Assembly (NCBI RefSeq): GCF_001640805.2
Contig: NC_066851.1
Coordinates: 10,623,550-10,687,549 of the forward strand
DNA length: 64,000 nucleotides
Direction of reading: 5' to 3'
DNA from: Lates calcarifer
Lineage: Eukaryota; Chordata; Actinopteri; Centropomidae
Position numbers and translations under genes: made by a program. Every line of letters starts with the position of its first letter. The stretch's first letter is position 1. The notes under the pieces are model-generated. The model was not told the DNA's origin, searched no databases, and was given only the letters and a program-made list of their open reading frames with translations. This document shows, piece by piece, positions 1 through 12,229 of this stretch.

Positions 1-3000
1 TACCCACCACTGCCTCTAGCCTGCGATAGCATCTCCATGAAGACAGCAAAAATCTGATTAACCCAATAACAATGAAACACTTGGTCAAAGAGCAAAGAGC
101 TTTTAACTTAAGATACACTAATGCAATTCCCTCGCCTTGTTTTCTGAAACCTAATAAGAATCAAGCGGACGGACTGCTAGAGATGGGTGTTTGCAGGCTC
201 TAATGCAGCAAGCTGGGAATGAAGTCAAATAAATTGAAATCTAATTCATCATTGTGTGCTAACTTCTTTCTGCTTCTCTAAAAAATACATTAAAAAGCTC
301 TTATTTCATAAAGGGAAATTGGATAGCCTAGTTAGTTTAAAGCAGTGGCTCTGCCAGGGCTTAAGGAAAGCAAGGGTGTTGATGGAACATTTAGAAGAAA
401 GAAGTCACATCTCAATTCACTGCCGCTCAGACCGTGTGTGTGTGTTTTCCAGCAAGCACTGAGGAATTTAAACTGACAATCCGCAGCACTGGCTGACTTC
501 TGAGTGGCGCAAACAGCCACTGCAATACAAGATCAACAATAAGCCTGTCAGACTCATACAGTAAATGACTCGTCTCACTGCATGAGCCAAGAGATATTTA
601 GACTTAAAACAAGTCAAGCAAAAATGAATAAGAGGTTGAGTGTAATAGGGTATGCAAGTGATAATGAAAGAAACAAAATTTGAGCAAATATAGTTTCAGT
701 AAAACTGTACTATCAGAATATTGAGTAATAAGTTCCATGCGCTCGCATTTTTGCAAAGAGACAAGAGGAGTGTGTCTCTCTATTCTGAGGACAAAACTCT
801 GTTTCAATCTAATTCCCAGGCAGTGGCGATGCCCTCAGGTCAATCTATAGAGCGTATACTACAATGATTCCACAACAGTGCTGTGCTAATTACATGGAGC
901 ACCTACATCCCACTAATCCTCTCAACCAAGCATCACGGCCACATCCAGCCCTCAGTGAGGGGCAGCAAATACCGCTGTACAATTAGCAGAGGAGAGCCAC
1001 TGCTGAACCAAAATTAAACAGCACACTCAGGCCAGTGCTGGAGAGATCCCACAAATAACTAGCTGTTGGTAGTTGGTACAGCTAATCAGGAAAAAGCTAA
1101 TTTACTATCATCATTTCTTTGTAACAGAAAGTTGTTGTGACAGATTCTTAGTTTAAGAGTTAGAGAAAAAATATTCTTAGAGCTACATTTTACCAAAAAA
1201 AAAAAAAAAAAACTATTCAACTTAACATATCTACAGTAAGTGACTGAAGTTATTTATACATCAAACACCTGTTCACAAGCTCTGAAAGAGAAAAAGCTCT
1301 TTTCACTGTTATCTTAAATGTTACATCTATTTATATTAATAAACTGTTATGAACGTGGGACACAAAAACATTAACATATTAATCAGTATTTCCTTTTATT
1401 ATATACAAATTTGAAATCAGTGCAGATGATCATTAAATCTTTAATAATACTGTAATTGTGTTAATAGAACTGTGTTGTTTTGGGAGGAAAAAAACAAATT
1501 AACAAATATTAACCTTAATTGCAATATATTACTGAGGAAATTAACATGTACACATTTAGGAATTTATTATTTCATATTTGATAAACTGACTAGTGAATAT
1601 TATATCATGTCTACTACATTTAAGTTTAGAAATTTAGTTGAAAATATTTTGCTGAAATTTGTCAGATTACCTGAAGGGAAACAACGTCAACTGAAACATG
1701 TTCTTTAAGAAAAGGTTTGCAACATAGTTAAAAATGTCAAAAGTGTTTAATAAGGTTTCTCCTGGTTGCAGTGATTATGATTCTATATTTGCTGGACACT
1801 GAATTTATGGAGAAAATAATTCAAAAATGAAAAAGCTCAATGTCTCTTCAAATCCAATGATATTAATAAATGAATATGTTTAATTAACAGAAATTGTTGA
1901 GTGGTGTAAAGAACTGCTTAAAGTTAGTGCTTAGTTTTGGCTTCCAATTTAGGGAAACACTGCAATGAAAAAAATATAAATACACTTTAACTTATAATAT
2001 GTGACGTGTGACAGAAATACCCACTTTTTTACTGCTGTTTGTGTGATTTTGTATCAAGGTGTCCCTGAGAGAAAGGAGAACTTGCATAATCCATCTCATA
2101 AAAAACCAAAGGAGATTATAACATATGTCTAAGATATTAATATGTTTAGACAATGACTTTTTGTATCTGCAGTGATTAAAGCTCAAAGTAAACAAATATA
2201 CAGACAACTCCCCTAACTTTACACTGAATTATTTTCTGTTAAGGACTTTCACTGCCTGTATTGCTTTAAAATGTAATTGACTTTTAAAACTATAATGCTT
2301 AATTATGATGAAAATGAAGATAGGTAAGTACATGAAAAGATAACACACAATTTGGCATATAATAAGAATGCACAGTGTAATTTCTAACAATTTTCTAGAT
2401 ATTTTCTTAGTGAACCCTCCAGTGGAAAATAATAATAATAATAATAACCTAAATGCACTGAGATATTAAAAATAAACATCTGATTCGTCTTCTGAAAATC
2501 ACTACTTCTCTATATATAGTACTTTATCAATAATATCTATTGAAAATATTAAAGACTGATGGAAAAATTATCTCTATATTGCAACCACTCTTTACACAAG
2601 CCCAATGTTTTAGTCTGTTTTTTCTTACATTATCAGTGATTTTAAAAATGAGAATGAGAAAAAACAAAACAAAATTTAAATATTTCCTACAACTTAATAT
2701 AATTTATTTTGTGTGCAATGTAAGTCATCAATGGATTTATATAGTTATAGTATGATGTAAGCCCAGACTGTCCCAGCAACCAAGAGATGTTGAGACAGCA
2801 GCTTGCCTCGCGTGCCGCTGGCTGGGACAGACCTGCCAGCTCACCGAGGTTACAGGGTCCTTTTATTTGTCTTTCCCTGGCTGAAAATATTACAGTGTGT
2901 AATTTATCCTCTCCAGTGCTGTGGATTCACGTTAATCTCATCTCCTTAAAATATTATTCTCGTTCTCCCTGGGTGGCCCGATCTGGGAACAAAGCCATCA

Positions 3001-3200
3001 GCAAACAAGCTCCTAACCCAACTGGACAGGTACCCAAAATTCTTTAGTAAAAAAAAAAGAAAAAACACGCTTTGCAGAGGGGGAAGCTAAATCAATCAGC
3101 CATGCTCTGAATGAAATTTATAAAGACTGGCATACATGGCGTGTTCACACAATAAATCTACACACACAGAAACACACATGCACAGTTGCACCTGCCCTGT
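1..3200. other. AT-rich non-coding DNA, probably esrrg intron 1
   Basis: I see no gene here. The esrrg coding exon at 3510-3559 is transcribed leftwards and ends in a splice donor, so this stretch is most likely the beginning of the intron that follows it. The sequence is AT-rich, with a poly-A run near 1194-1211 and a short TAA repeat near 2428-2447. Open frames are short and biased in composition, so I read none of them as coding. A block at 2760-3050 is less AT-rich and more complex than its surroundings, but I cannot assign it. Confidence 0.5.
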
Positions 3201-3509
3201 TGCTCTATGCTGTAAAGTCCTACATGATTTAAAAGCCCTTAAAAACAATGATCAAGAAAAAGTGTGTGTATAAGAGTGTGAGTAGGAGTGAGAAGAAGAC
3301 AGTAAAAAGAAAATACATCACAGTTAAAACAGGAAAAAGTTCAGTGCCTAGACTAGGAGGGTTCAAGGAAACAACAAGATCAGGCACTGTTAAAAGAGGA
3401 GGAGGATAAAAAAAGGAGAAAAAGAAAGACAGGAAAGAAAAGTAAAACATCACAAAGGGGTTAAAAGGAGAAGTGAAAGAAGGAAAAGAAAGAAACAAAG
3501 TGCACCTAC

Positions 3510-3559
3510 TGGTTATGATAGCTGAGAGGGTCTGGAAGACAAAGTTCTGAAATGTCCAT
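3510..3559 (-). CDS. esrrg: esrrg first coding exon (oestrogen-related receptor gamma, partial)
   Basis: Oestrogen-related receptor gamma is an orphan nuclear receptor that binds TNAAGGTCA sites as a ligand-independent transcription factor. This exon encodes MDISELCLPDPLSYHN plus two bases of a further codon, then a GTAGGT donor. The family's long isoform begins with a short N-terminal extension containing ELCLP, followed by a serine-rich stretch with histidine, and the match here is clear. The ATG at 3559 is preceded by an in-frame TGA at 3652-3650, so the start is firm. Exons for the DNA-binding and ligand-binding domains are not in the window and should lie to the left. The neighbouring gpatch2, on the same strand, agrees with the vertebrate gene order. 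The motif is short, and a fish esrrga versus esrrgb assignment cannot be made from it. Confidence 0.75.
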
Positions 3560-4200
3560 CAGTCCAGTTTTAGCATTCCAGGAATGAGAGGAAGAGGAAA
3601 GAGAAAACAATTGAGACCCGCTTCTTCCCCAAATGATAGCAGAGCACCCTCAGAGACAACGCTGCCGAAAAGCCCCTCCAGCACCGCACCCCCCAGCCTG
3701 CACAGGTATGTTGGACTCTGATGGATTGAGTGGGTGTGTGTGTGCGTGAGCATGTGTGTTGTGTATGTGTGTGTGTGTGTGTGTGTGTTTATGTATGTGT
3801 GGTAGAGAGAGAGAAAGGAAGAGTGTGTGTCTGAGTGTATGTGAGTGAATGTGTGTGTGTCAGAGGGAGAGTGAGAGAGTGAAGGGGGGAGGGACAGATA
3901 GACAGAGAGGTAAAGGGGGGTGAGAGAGAGAGAGAGAGAGAGTGAGTGAGAGAGAAGCGCAGGCAGCAGCGGGATGAGCGCTAAGATGGAGAGAGCATGA
4001 GAGCGCGAGCGAGAGGAATGACTCTTTCCATGGTCGGGATAGGGCTCTTTAAGACTCAAGGGCTTGATGAATATGGAACAGCTGCTGTTGGCTGGCTCCG
4101 AGGGGCAGGACTTAAAGCGACAGAGGGGCCGGCGGAGCACCAGGGAGGAGGGATCCAAACGCTCACTCGCGCACTCTTGCACACACACGCCACACATGGC
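3560..4200 (-). promoter_or_regulatory. esrrg: esrrg 5' UTR and possible proximal promoter
   Basis: This is the sequence directly upstream of the esrrg start codon. A possible splice acceptor on the minus strand falls at 3698-3699, so the coding exon may begin at 3697 and be joined to an upstream leader. Alternatively, transcription may start within the block. The part at about 3960-4160 is GC- and CpG-richer than its surroundings, which would suit a promoter. Between them lies a long TG and GA simple-repeat tract. A 212-codon open frame crosses the block on the minus strand, but it consists largely of translated simple repeat and I do not regard it as a protein. No transcription start can be fixed from sequence alone. 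Confidence 0.35.
3731..3955. repeat. TG and GA microsatellite tract in the esrrg leader
   Basis: The plus strand carries interrupted TG repeats (about 3731-3870), followed by GA-rich sequence with a pure GA run near 3928-3942. On the transcribed minus strand this reads as CA then CT repeats. It lies only some 170 bases upstream of the esrrg start codon, so length variation could affect the leader RNA or local chromatin. Confidence 0.9.
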
Positions 4201-4299
4201 TCACACACACATAGACAAAACAAGCTATCACATGAACAACAGAGATGCAACCAGGAGAATGCACAAAGTTTCCATCTCAATTAAATAAAAAGAGCTGTC

Positions 4300-7200
4300 C
4301 AATTCTGGATGCTGAGAACTCAAATTTAAATATAAATGCAGATAATAAATAGGAGACTGTCAGTGTCATTGTAAAATAACAGAAGCTTAAATAATTTCTG
4401 TTTTAACTTGTAGAAAATGTAGTGTTCTTAATGTTAGAGCAAATTATCTTTATTCGTTTATATCTTTTTGAAAAAAATGCACTCTCTCTTTTCTACTCTC
4501 TCGTTTCTACGTCTTTCTTTAGATGGTGGCATTAATATACATTCACAGCAATGATATCAAATAAAGCCTCAGGAAAGCCAAAGTAATATTACAATTACAA
4601 CAACAACAACAACAGGGAACTTTACCAAGCAGCTGACATCTCAAGAACTTGACTACAAAGATTTTAAAAAACTTACTGTAATTAACTATACGCATTTTAA
4701 GATATCAAAATGTTGCCTGCACTGTTATATAATACATCATAAAAGTAAAATCTGACACCAGTCTAAGCCACACTATAGAAGCTCCAGCAAGCAGTCGAGT
4801 GCATCTGCAGCACTTCACTTTCAAAAACCAATAGCTTTCAAGCCACTGAGGACAGTAAATGTATTTATTGAGCTGTGTCACTAGCTCCATTTGCGGGTGT
4901 TACATGTGAGGGACCATTGTGAACCTTTCACCACCTGTGAGAGATGATCTCAAGCCATAACTCATATTCTGGAAGCCCCATCAGCTTCTAAAGCGGCGGA
5001 AAATCCAGCTCTGTCTTCTCTAACCCCGGCTTTAGAACCGCCTGTGTTTCACTGTTGATCAAGCTCAGTAAGAATGCCGAGAATGCAGATACCATTTCAC
5101 AGTCAGTGAGGGTCTCCATGTTACTGTATCCCCACATTATAAGAGCAGAGCTTACCATGGCATCTTATTGGAGAAATGAGCAGTCCCCGACAATGGCTGA
5201 CACTTGGCTGAGTCAAGCAGAAAGAAACGGCAGCTTGCCCACTTCTCAGAAAACTCACGAGGTGCCTGACAATGGTCCTCAGCTACTTCAGTGAAAAACA
5301 GTGAGTGAGTGAGGAGGAGTCGAAGTCTACCAGCAGACTCATGCAAAATAAGGTGTGTTAGGTCGCTCTGCTGCTCTCCAGTTTTCTCTGCTGAAACAGG
5401 AACAGCATAACCCCCGGAGAGGAATCCGGTTCCATTCATCGGCTCACGTTTCTATAATCAATGCAAAAACATCACGCAATCCCTATTGATCATCACAGGC
5501 CTATTGATGTGCAGCAATAGTGCCTCCACAGTGGCACAGATCACACAGCATCTGCTCTCTTTTTTGTCACAAAAACAAATGACTAAATAAATGAAAATCT
5601 AATTAAGATGGATGCCAACTCAAACACCTGTCAGTTTAATCCCTTAAAGAGGAATAAAATCAACTATCAAACAAGGTTCTCAGACTTAAAAAGACTGCAC
5701 AAACCTCAGAACAAAAGAAAAAATAAAACCCGGTTATACACTTCACAGGGCACAAACGACACATAAAGTATACTGGATATTGTACTTCATTATAGACACT
5801 ATTAAACAGAATTTCAGTATAATTAAAAAATAACATTTGTGGCCAGTTGTAGCAACCCAGTCTACCTCATTTAGGATGTAAAAATACTTTAGCAAGGATA
5901 GCTCGATTAAATAAACCGTCAAAACAATTCCTCATTTTGTGCCAAATGTGTCAGCTCACATCCCAACAGCAGTAACAGCTGATCCAACATGGGTTAAGAT
6001 ACTTAGTTACAACCAGACAGAGTCACAAGGGGTGATACTCTCTCATGACACACCACAATATAACCCTGGTATCTAGCCTGTGTACTTTCTTTCAAGTTGA
6101 TAACTGCTTCTCTTTGATAAATCACATCTCTGCATATTTTCCTTTTGGCCTCCCAAGGCTTTCGACTGACACCATACAGACTTTTGTCAGGCACTGTGAG
6201 CTATGAAAGCCCTGCTGCTGCTATCGTTGCTCCTTATCAGCTCTGTTATGAAAAAAATCACAGCGTGTGACAGTTGATTTGACAGGAAGGGATCTGATAC
6301 AAATAAAGAATAGAGCTGCACTGGGTAAACACTCGATCACATGTGGCGTGACAAAGTTAGCGCAATATGACAACCAGAGGGAAAGTCTCAGTTGATCCAT
6401 CTATTGTAACATGTTGCTAATTACTTTTATTTTGTTTTATTGATTGGGCTTTCTGATTATTATGGCATCAAACATCTGCATTTATTCACTCCTGTGTACA
6501 GCACACACATGCATGTGTGTGTCTGTTTAAATGCACTGTATGTGTAGGTGGTGCAACTAGAGAACACTACTGTAAATTAACTTAACAGAAGAAAACAGTC
6601 ACCTTAGGTTACATAAGCAAAATAAAGTGGCTTTAGGCATTGGTCACCTATTTGAAAATGATTTGTATGCATAAAACAAGGATGACTTCACTGATCATAC
6701 AGCCATGTTAATGCATTAAAGACACATAAAACCAACCAGGGTATTCCAGTTTACACAGGGCTGTAGTTTAACTAATGCTGAGGCAGTTGAGCAACATGAA
6801 GCCTCAGTTTGCTGGTTGTTTAATAATGTTTTAATCAACTCTGTAACAGCCAAGCTCATTTGATAGCAAAATGTAACTGAAGTCTGGTGATATAAACACA
6901 TTTGGTCAAAGTAAAGAGCATAAAAGCTCTTAACCTAGCATGCTTAAAATTACACTATTTCCAAGAATTAGCAAACAAATCTGAGTGGTTAATGGTTTAA
7001 CAGTTTTAGCTCAGAATTTCTCTGGCAATAAACAGACAACATAGGCCTTAAAGTCGTGATATTTAGCCCTTTTCATGCATACAGTGATGGTCAAATCGAT
7101 AACGTAATTCAGTCACTATTCCCAGAGGAATAGGTACAGTGTTGCAGGTCCGCGTGCACTGGACATGCCTCAATTAGAGCTAACCCGCGTGCACATTGAT

Positions 7201-7365
7201 GTAATTTACAGTACAGCTACAGGTGCGTCAAAAGCTAAATTTAAAACAGGCTAAAAAAAATCTTCAAATTAAAAAGAAAGAACGCGAAGCGGGGAAAAAC
7301 AAAATGACATGCCTGTGAATGTGTAACAAGATAAACTACGGCTGATGATGAATGTATAGTGTACC
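4300..7365. other. Non-coding DNA upstream of the esrrg coding exon
   Basis: I see no gene. If the CpG-rich block at 7370-7590 is an esrrg leader exon, this stretch is an intron; otherwise it is the 5' flank. It holds a short CAA repeat near 4596-4613 and otherwise unremarkable AT-rich sequence. The open frames at 5055-5294 and 5152-5439 overlap on opposite strands, and neither resembles a known protein. Confidence 0.4.
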
Positions 7366-7369
7366 TTAC

Positions 7370-7590
7370 TCGGACAAGTCATGTCACATCCCCGGCTGAG
7401 CACAGCTAGCGCACTGTTGGAAGTGGTGTCTCCAGGTTGTGGTGGTGGTGGTGTGGCTCTGTGCGTCTGAGCGCGCCGTTTAACCGTCACACACCGCAGC
7501 CACACTATCAACTCCTCCTCCGGCGCGCGCCCTGTGCCTAAACCAAACACCTCCACCGGCAGCAGGACCCCGGTGAGCGGGGTCAAATAT
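7370..7590 (-). promoter_or_regulatory. CpG-rich block, candidate alternative promoter and leader exon of esrrg
   Basis: Within AT-rich surroundings, 7440-7575 is notably GC-rich with clustered CpG (GCGCGCC-type words near 7470 and 7520). On the minus strand it is followed by a consensus donor, GTAAGG, with the exon ending at 7370. This arrangement, a CpG-rich start followed by a strong donor upstream of a coding exon, is what an alternative first exon looks like, and esrrg genes are known for multiple leader exons. A plus-strand donor-like GTGAGC is also present near 7573, so transcription in the other direction cannot be excluded. The link to esrrg is inference from position. Confidence 0.3.
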
Positions 7591-7599
7591 GATTCAAAG

Positions 7600-9385
7600 G
7601 AAAAAGCCTGTTACGAGGAGAAAATGAGTTATAACCGTTCTGCCAGACATTAACTCCTACTTTCTGCCTAATGGGGCAAGTTTAAAAAATCATAGAGGTT
7701 TCAGTGGATATTATTATTAGTGTTCGACCGTTAATATTTTTTATTTCACTGCTTCGTGAATTTCTACAGGCACCCCAACTGGTGAAGAAATTCACTCAAT
7801 AGCATTTAGGCACCGTGGCCGTCGTTAGCGCCTACGTGTTCCTGTACAGTTGTTGTGAGGTCTGTTGACTTCTGTCAGAGGCTCTAATTTGCTTTATTTC
7901 GCCTCTCTGCCCATACACCTCCGGGGTGTGGTAGGCAGCCTACATTTTCACCTGAGAAAACGGCAGGTGACAGCAGACGTGCAAAAGGTTCAGCAGTCGG
8001 TTGGTTTCCACTGCTGATGAATAAATAACAGGACAATAGCAGCGTCACGTCTGAGGCAGAGATCACAATGTATCACATAACCCAGGTGTTCACAAACTTC
8101 ACTAACTCCATTAGATTTGATTTTTAGGTTGTAAAAAATATTTAGAGTGTAGTTTGGTGTGTAGTTTTCTGTGTGATACTGAAAGGCAACCATGTGAAAG
8201 TAAACTATAATCAATATATATACTAGTGAAATTTGAAGCTTGTTGGTGAACCTCATGGCACAACTCTTTATGCTGGTTCTCTGGTCCTGTTCACTGTCAG
8301 TGTTACGGCAAAACATCACATATCCACATCAACATGTAAAAACTATTTAAAATCTAATTTTCCCAGCAGTACACCTGACCCTTAAACTTCTGAAGCCTAT
8401 TTCATGTTGTAAATGTGATGAGAAAAATGTGTTCATATACGTTCTGTTCTGTTCTGTCTCATGAAAGGTTTTCCTCCACACATTTCAAATTTTCCATCAT
8501 TGACTGACTGCCTCAGCTGTGGACCAGAGCATGAAGCCAGATGACAGCAGTAACCAACTCTATCATCTCCACTAGAGGGAGGGCTATCTCACAACAAGGC
8601 CACCAAGGAGCTGCAGCAGAGGTACCTTTATTTATTTATTTTCCCAGGGTGATAGTGTAATTCATAAACTGAATGAATGACAGTCCGGACAGTGCCAACA
8701 ACCAGGCGCACAATGGAGACTTGACTACATTTACTTCTGAGCACAAAAACCTATCCATTACAAACGTGTAATTATTGTCCTTAATAGATTAATTCATGCT
8801 GAAAGATAGAAATGGGTTCCAGGCTATTGATGTAATCATTTCACTGAGGAAATTAAGTGACATTAAAAGAATGATATTGTCACCGTGAAAGTATCATTGA
8901 TTCTTTTCGAATGCAATTAACTGTATTTGAAAATGGGACCTGCACACTGAGCCGTGCAAGGAGCACTGAGGATCACTTCATTTGTGAGAGATATAAAGAC
9001 CAAATTATCCCATCAAAGGGAAAATCTATAAATGTAATGGCACAGCGCTGCTTCTGCACTAAGGAATGACAACAGCGGTCCTGTTCAGTTCCCTCTGTTA
9101 GGTGTGTTAACTACCAGTGAGTGGCTCTCAACAACCCACAGAAAGATTATTCAGACTGTGATGTAAAGAAGAATATCACCCAGTTTAAGAATTCATTCTT
9201 TTTTCTTTTCATTTTTATTGGCTAACATAAACAATCCTCTCGTAAATGTAGGAGCCATGAGGTGTAAGGCTCTAATATGTAATGTCACTGAGCTATTGCC
9301 TGGAACTATGATTGCTAATAAGCAGGAGAGTGATTTTATGGAGTTGGAGAACTTTGTTTAAGTGAAAGTTTTTCCTTAATGTAGT
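7600..9385. other. Non-coding DNA with a candidate conserved element at 8640-9010
   Basis: No gene seen. The part at about 8640-9010 is complex, non-repetitive sequence with several homeodomain-type words (GTAATTATTG, TTAATAGATTAATTC), typical in texture of vertebrate conserved non-coding elements. I have no alignment, so conservation itself is a guess. Confidence 0.25.
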
Positions 9386-9387
9386 TC

Positions 9388-9690
9388 AAACTAGAGTTGA
9401 AATGATCTGCTGAAAATGAATCAGCTATTTTATAATTAATTAAGTCATTTCTCAAGCAAAAGTGCCAAACGCTCCCAAGTTCTGGCTTGTCAAATGTGAG
9501 GATTTGCTACTTTTTTCTGTTTTCAATGTAAACCAAATATCTGACTACTGGTCAGGCAAAACATGTAATTTGAAGACACCACATTGAGTTTTAGGAGACA
9601 TTTTTCACTATTTCCTGACAATTTATGGGTAAATGATTCAGTTAGTCAATAAAATATAACAAAAATAATTGGCAGCCAGATTTGAACTAA
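9388..9690 (-). mobile_element. Dispersed repeat, family with TTAATCG-type ends (copy 1, nearly full)
   Basis: Read on the minus strand, this copy follows the order I know from a very common percomorph repeat: ATTAATCG-like start, a region resembling CACTATTTTCTGACA, then TTTGTC..CCAA, CAAATCCTCACATTTG, GCTTGAAAAATGACT, and an ATTAATC-rich end. It is non-autonomous, with no coding capacity. The same family recurs in the plus orientation at 34695-34870 and at 38122-38338/39587-39645. I recall the sequence rather than its database name. Confidence 0.65.
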
Positions 9691-10719
9691 TGTTGATGTA
9701 CAACATTTACAAAAACATACTTATATATTTGAATATTGAAATCAACTGATTATACCTGAGTAAGTGTAATTCCATGAGGTTTTCTTACAGTTTTCTGAAC
9801 ATCACTATCATATAAATTATGATAATGGAAGACATCGCTGTGGCTGATGAGAGCACCTTTCTTTGGTGGTCTTTCCTGCCTGCTATTCTGATGGCCAAAT
9901 GACCAGTGCATTGGATTGGATCCAAGACACAAGTCAAGCTCAAGCACTTTTAATTTAGCAAGAATGAAATCTCACACTGGTTGTTTTTAACTTTAGAATA
10001 CATTACACAGGGGTACATATGTACCCTATGTTTTTCTCATACCAGTTTAGTGTGTGTTGTTTTGTTGACTTTCCACAGTTGTGCACAGAGTTTTGATGGA
10101 TTCCAACAGGAGCATGTTTGTGCAGCGGTTGCTGGTCCACACAGCTCCCTAACCAAATTACAGTGTTGGTAATCCAGTGAAGAGAAATTTAGTGAAGAGG
10201 CAGAGAGGCAGGACGAGAGAGAAAAAAAACATAAGACATATCAAGCACAACTACTGATATGATGTCCAAGCATCAGAGGAATCAGGCATCAATCTCCAGT
10301 CCTGGTCAAAAATGCTGCATAATTCAAACCCAAACATTTTTCTTTGCGCGATTCAAACCAAATCACAGGGTCCAAAGCCTCTCTCCCTCCACCTGCTGTC
10401 AGCCACCCTCCATCCCACCCTCACCTAAATTTCATTTAGGAGACATCTTTCTCCCTTTCCCCCTCTCTCTCATGCTCTCTACATTGCTGTCTCTCCTCTC
10501 TCTTTGAATTCAGTGCGCTGTAGCCCTTAGATTTACTTGCTTAACAAATATGGACAGGGGGCCTAAGTGGTTTTTGAAATCTTCGAATGGACTTTGGAGT
10601 GCCTGTGCTGTGCTGGGTGACAACAGTCTCTCTGTCTCTCCCTCTCGCTCTCCCTCTAACTCATATGTATGTGTGTGTAACTGTGAGTGCTTGTCTGGTT
10701 GTCTGTCTGTTTATGTTTA

Positions 10720-10723
<4 letters not shown>

Positions 10724-10752
<29 letters not shown>
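10724..10752 (+). repeat. (TG)n microsatellite
   Basis: Uninterrupted TG dinucleotide run, preceded by GTCTGTCTG-type degenerate sequence. Open frames crossing it on both strands are artefacts of the repeat. Confidence 0.95.
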
Positions 10753-10755
<3 letters not shown>

Positions 10756-12171
10756 CACGCACGTCTATGGCTTCCCCATGCTCTCACAGACTCCCTGGCT
10801 GGGAGATGGCAGCGCTGGGTGGAGCGGCAGTCTGGAAATGAGATAAGGATGTCTGATTCATAGGATCTGACAGGAAATCTATACTCTGCAATGTTTATAA
10901 TCCAGCCATTACTACACAGCCAAATGAAAGAACAATAATCCAATCATTTACTCCATATTTACCTGAGGCAGATTCTCGGCTTTAAAGGCAAAGTGCATCA
11001 CGCGGTGACGGAGGCTGTAAAACGGCTGATGCGGGAGAGGGTGAGGGTGCGGAGGGGCAGTTTCTAGTTGACAGAGAGGAGGACGTCGAGCAGGGCCGAG
11101 GATGGACTGTCCTCTGAGGGGTATGTGTGTCAACAGGAGACGGGATGGTTCACCTGTGTGCGCTCTGCAGGGTTAAGGGTCACTCATTACTCATCATTAA
11201 GACCCCATTGATTTATGAGTAACTAACAAAAAAGGGAGTAACTAGAGTTTATGAAACATGAGGTTAAAGGTCGCAGAGATGAGCTCAAACATTTCCCAGA
11301 ATGAGTGTGGAGAAAGAAAATCCTCAGGTCAGATATACTGTATTAACTAAAAGCTTCTACTGTTACAGAGCTTATACAGTTTAAAGAGGAGGTGTAATTT
11401 GGCTCCCTCGCTCTGATCCTGTGTCATCTACAACAGAGAAGTCCATAGAGGTAATGTCTCTCCATAAGCATAGAGGAATTCTCTGGCGGGGGTTTACTTA
11501 TCATAGCGTCTTTCATGGACAGTATGAGCTGCTCTTCATTGTGTACGAGGGGGGAGGTTTATCTTATTTGGAAAAGTGAAGGGGGCCTGCCCTTATCTGT
11601 CAATAAACAGTAATTAGATTTTGTGGCCGATAGCGTCGATTGGTTTCTAATCTAGCTGTCGCCCTAGACGTGTGTAATTAAAATCCTGATTGATAAAGGG
11701 GCAGAAGCCCGCCCACGCCACCACTTTACCAGACCCTACCCCCGACCCCTTCAAAACACAAACAAGAGAGAGATATGAAAGAAGGCCTGGGGAGAAAAAC
11801 TGCACTTCTTATTGATCAGCTCTATCTGCCTTCCTATCAATGCCCTTTTCCCACAATGGAGGGGCTGGTACAAAGGTTTCCCACGTTAAACTTCATAGCT
11901 AATCTCCATCCGGCAGATTTTAGCCTCCCTAAAAAAATAAAACCAAGACAACCAACATAATTAAAAAAAGGCTACTTGTATTCACACCAAAAACCATGTA
12001 CAGATGTGACTGTGTGAAATTTCTTGTCTAAAATAAGAAATTAAAACATGCTTACCACTAATGAGGAAAAGCTTACTGTGATTGTAATGCAATCAAGTAA
12101 AAACACCCCTTAGGCGATGCAGAGATGAAAAAGGAACAGTGCATTTTATCTATTTAACTAATGGGCCAGAC

Positions 12172-12187
12172 AAACACACACACACAC

Positions 12188-12225
<38 letters not shown>
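12172..12225 (+). repeat. (CA)n microsatellite
   Basis: CA dinucleotide run with a single interruption (CAACAC) near 12188. It is long enough to be polymorphic. Confidence 0.95.

Positions 12226-12229
<4 letters not shown>

Noticed and set aside
3559..4197. 212-codon minus-strand open frame
   Set aside because: Most of it is translated CA/CT simple repeat (S-L, T-H runs). The real coding frame here is the short esrrg exon in another frame.
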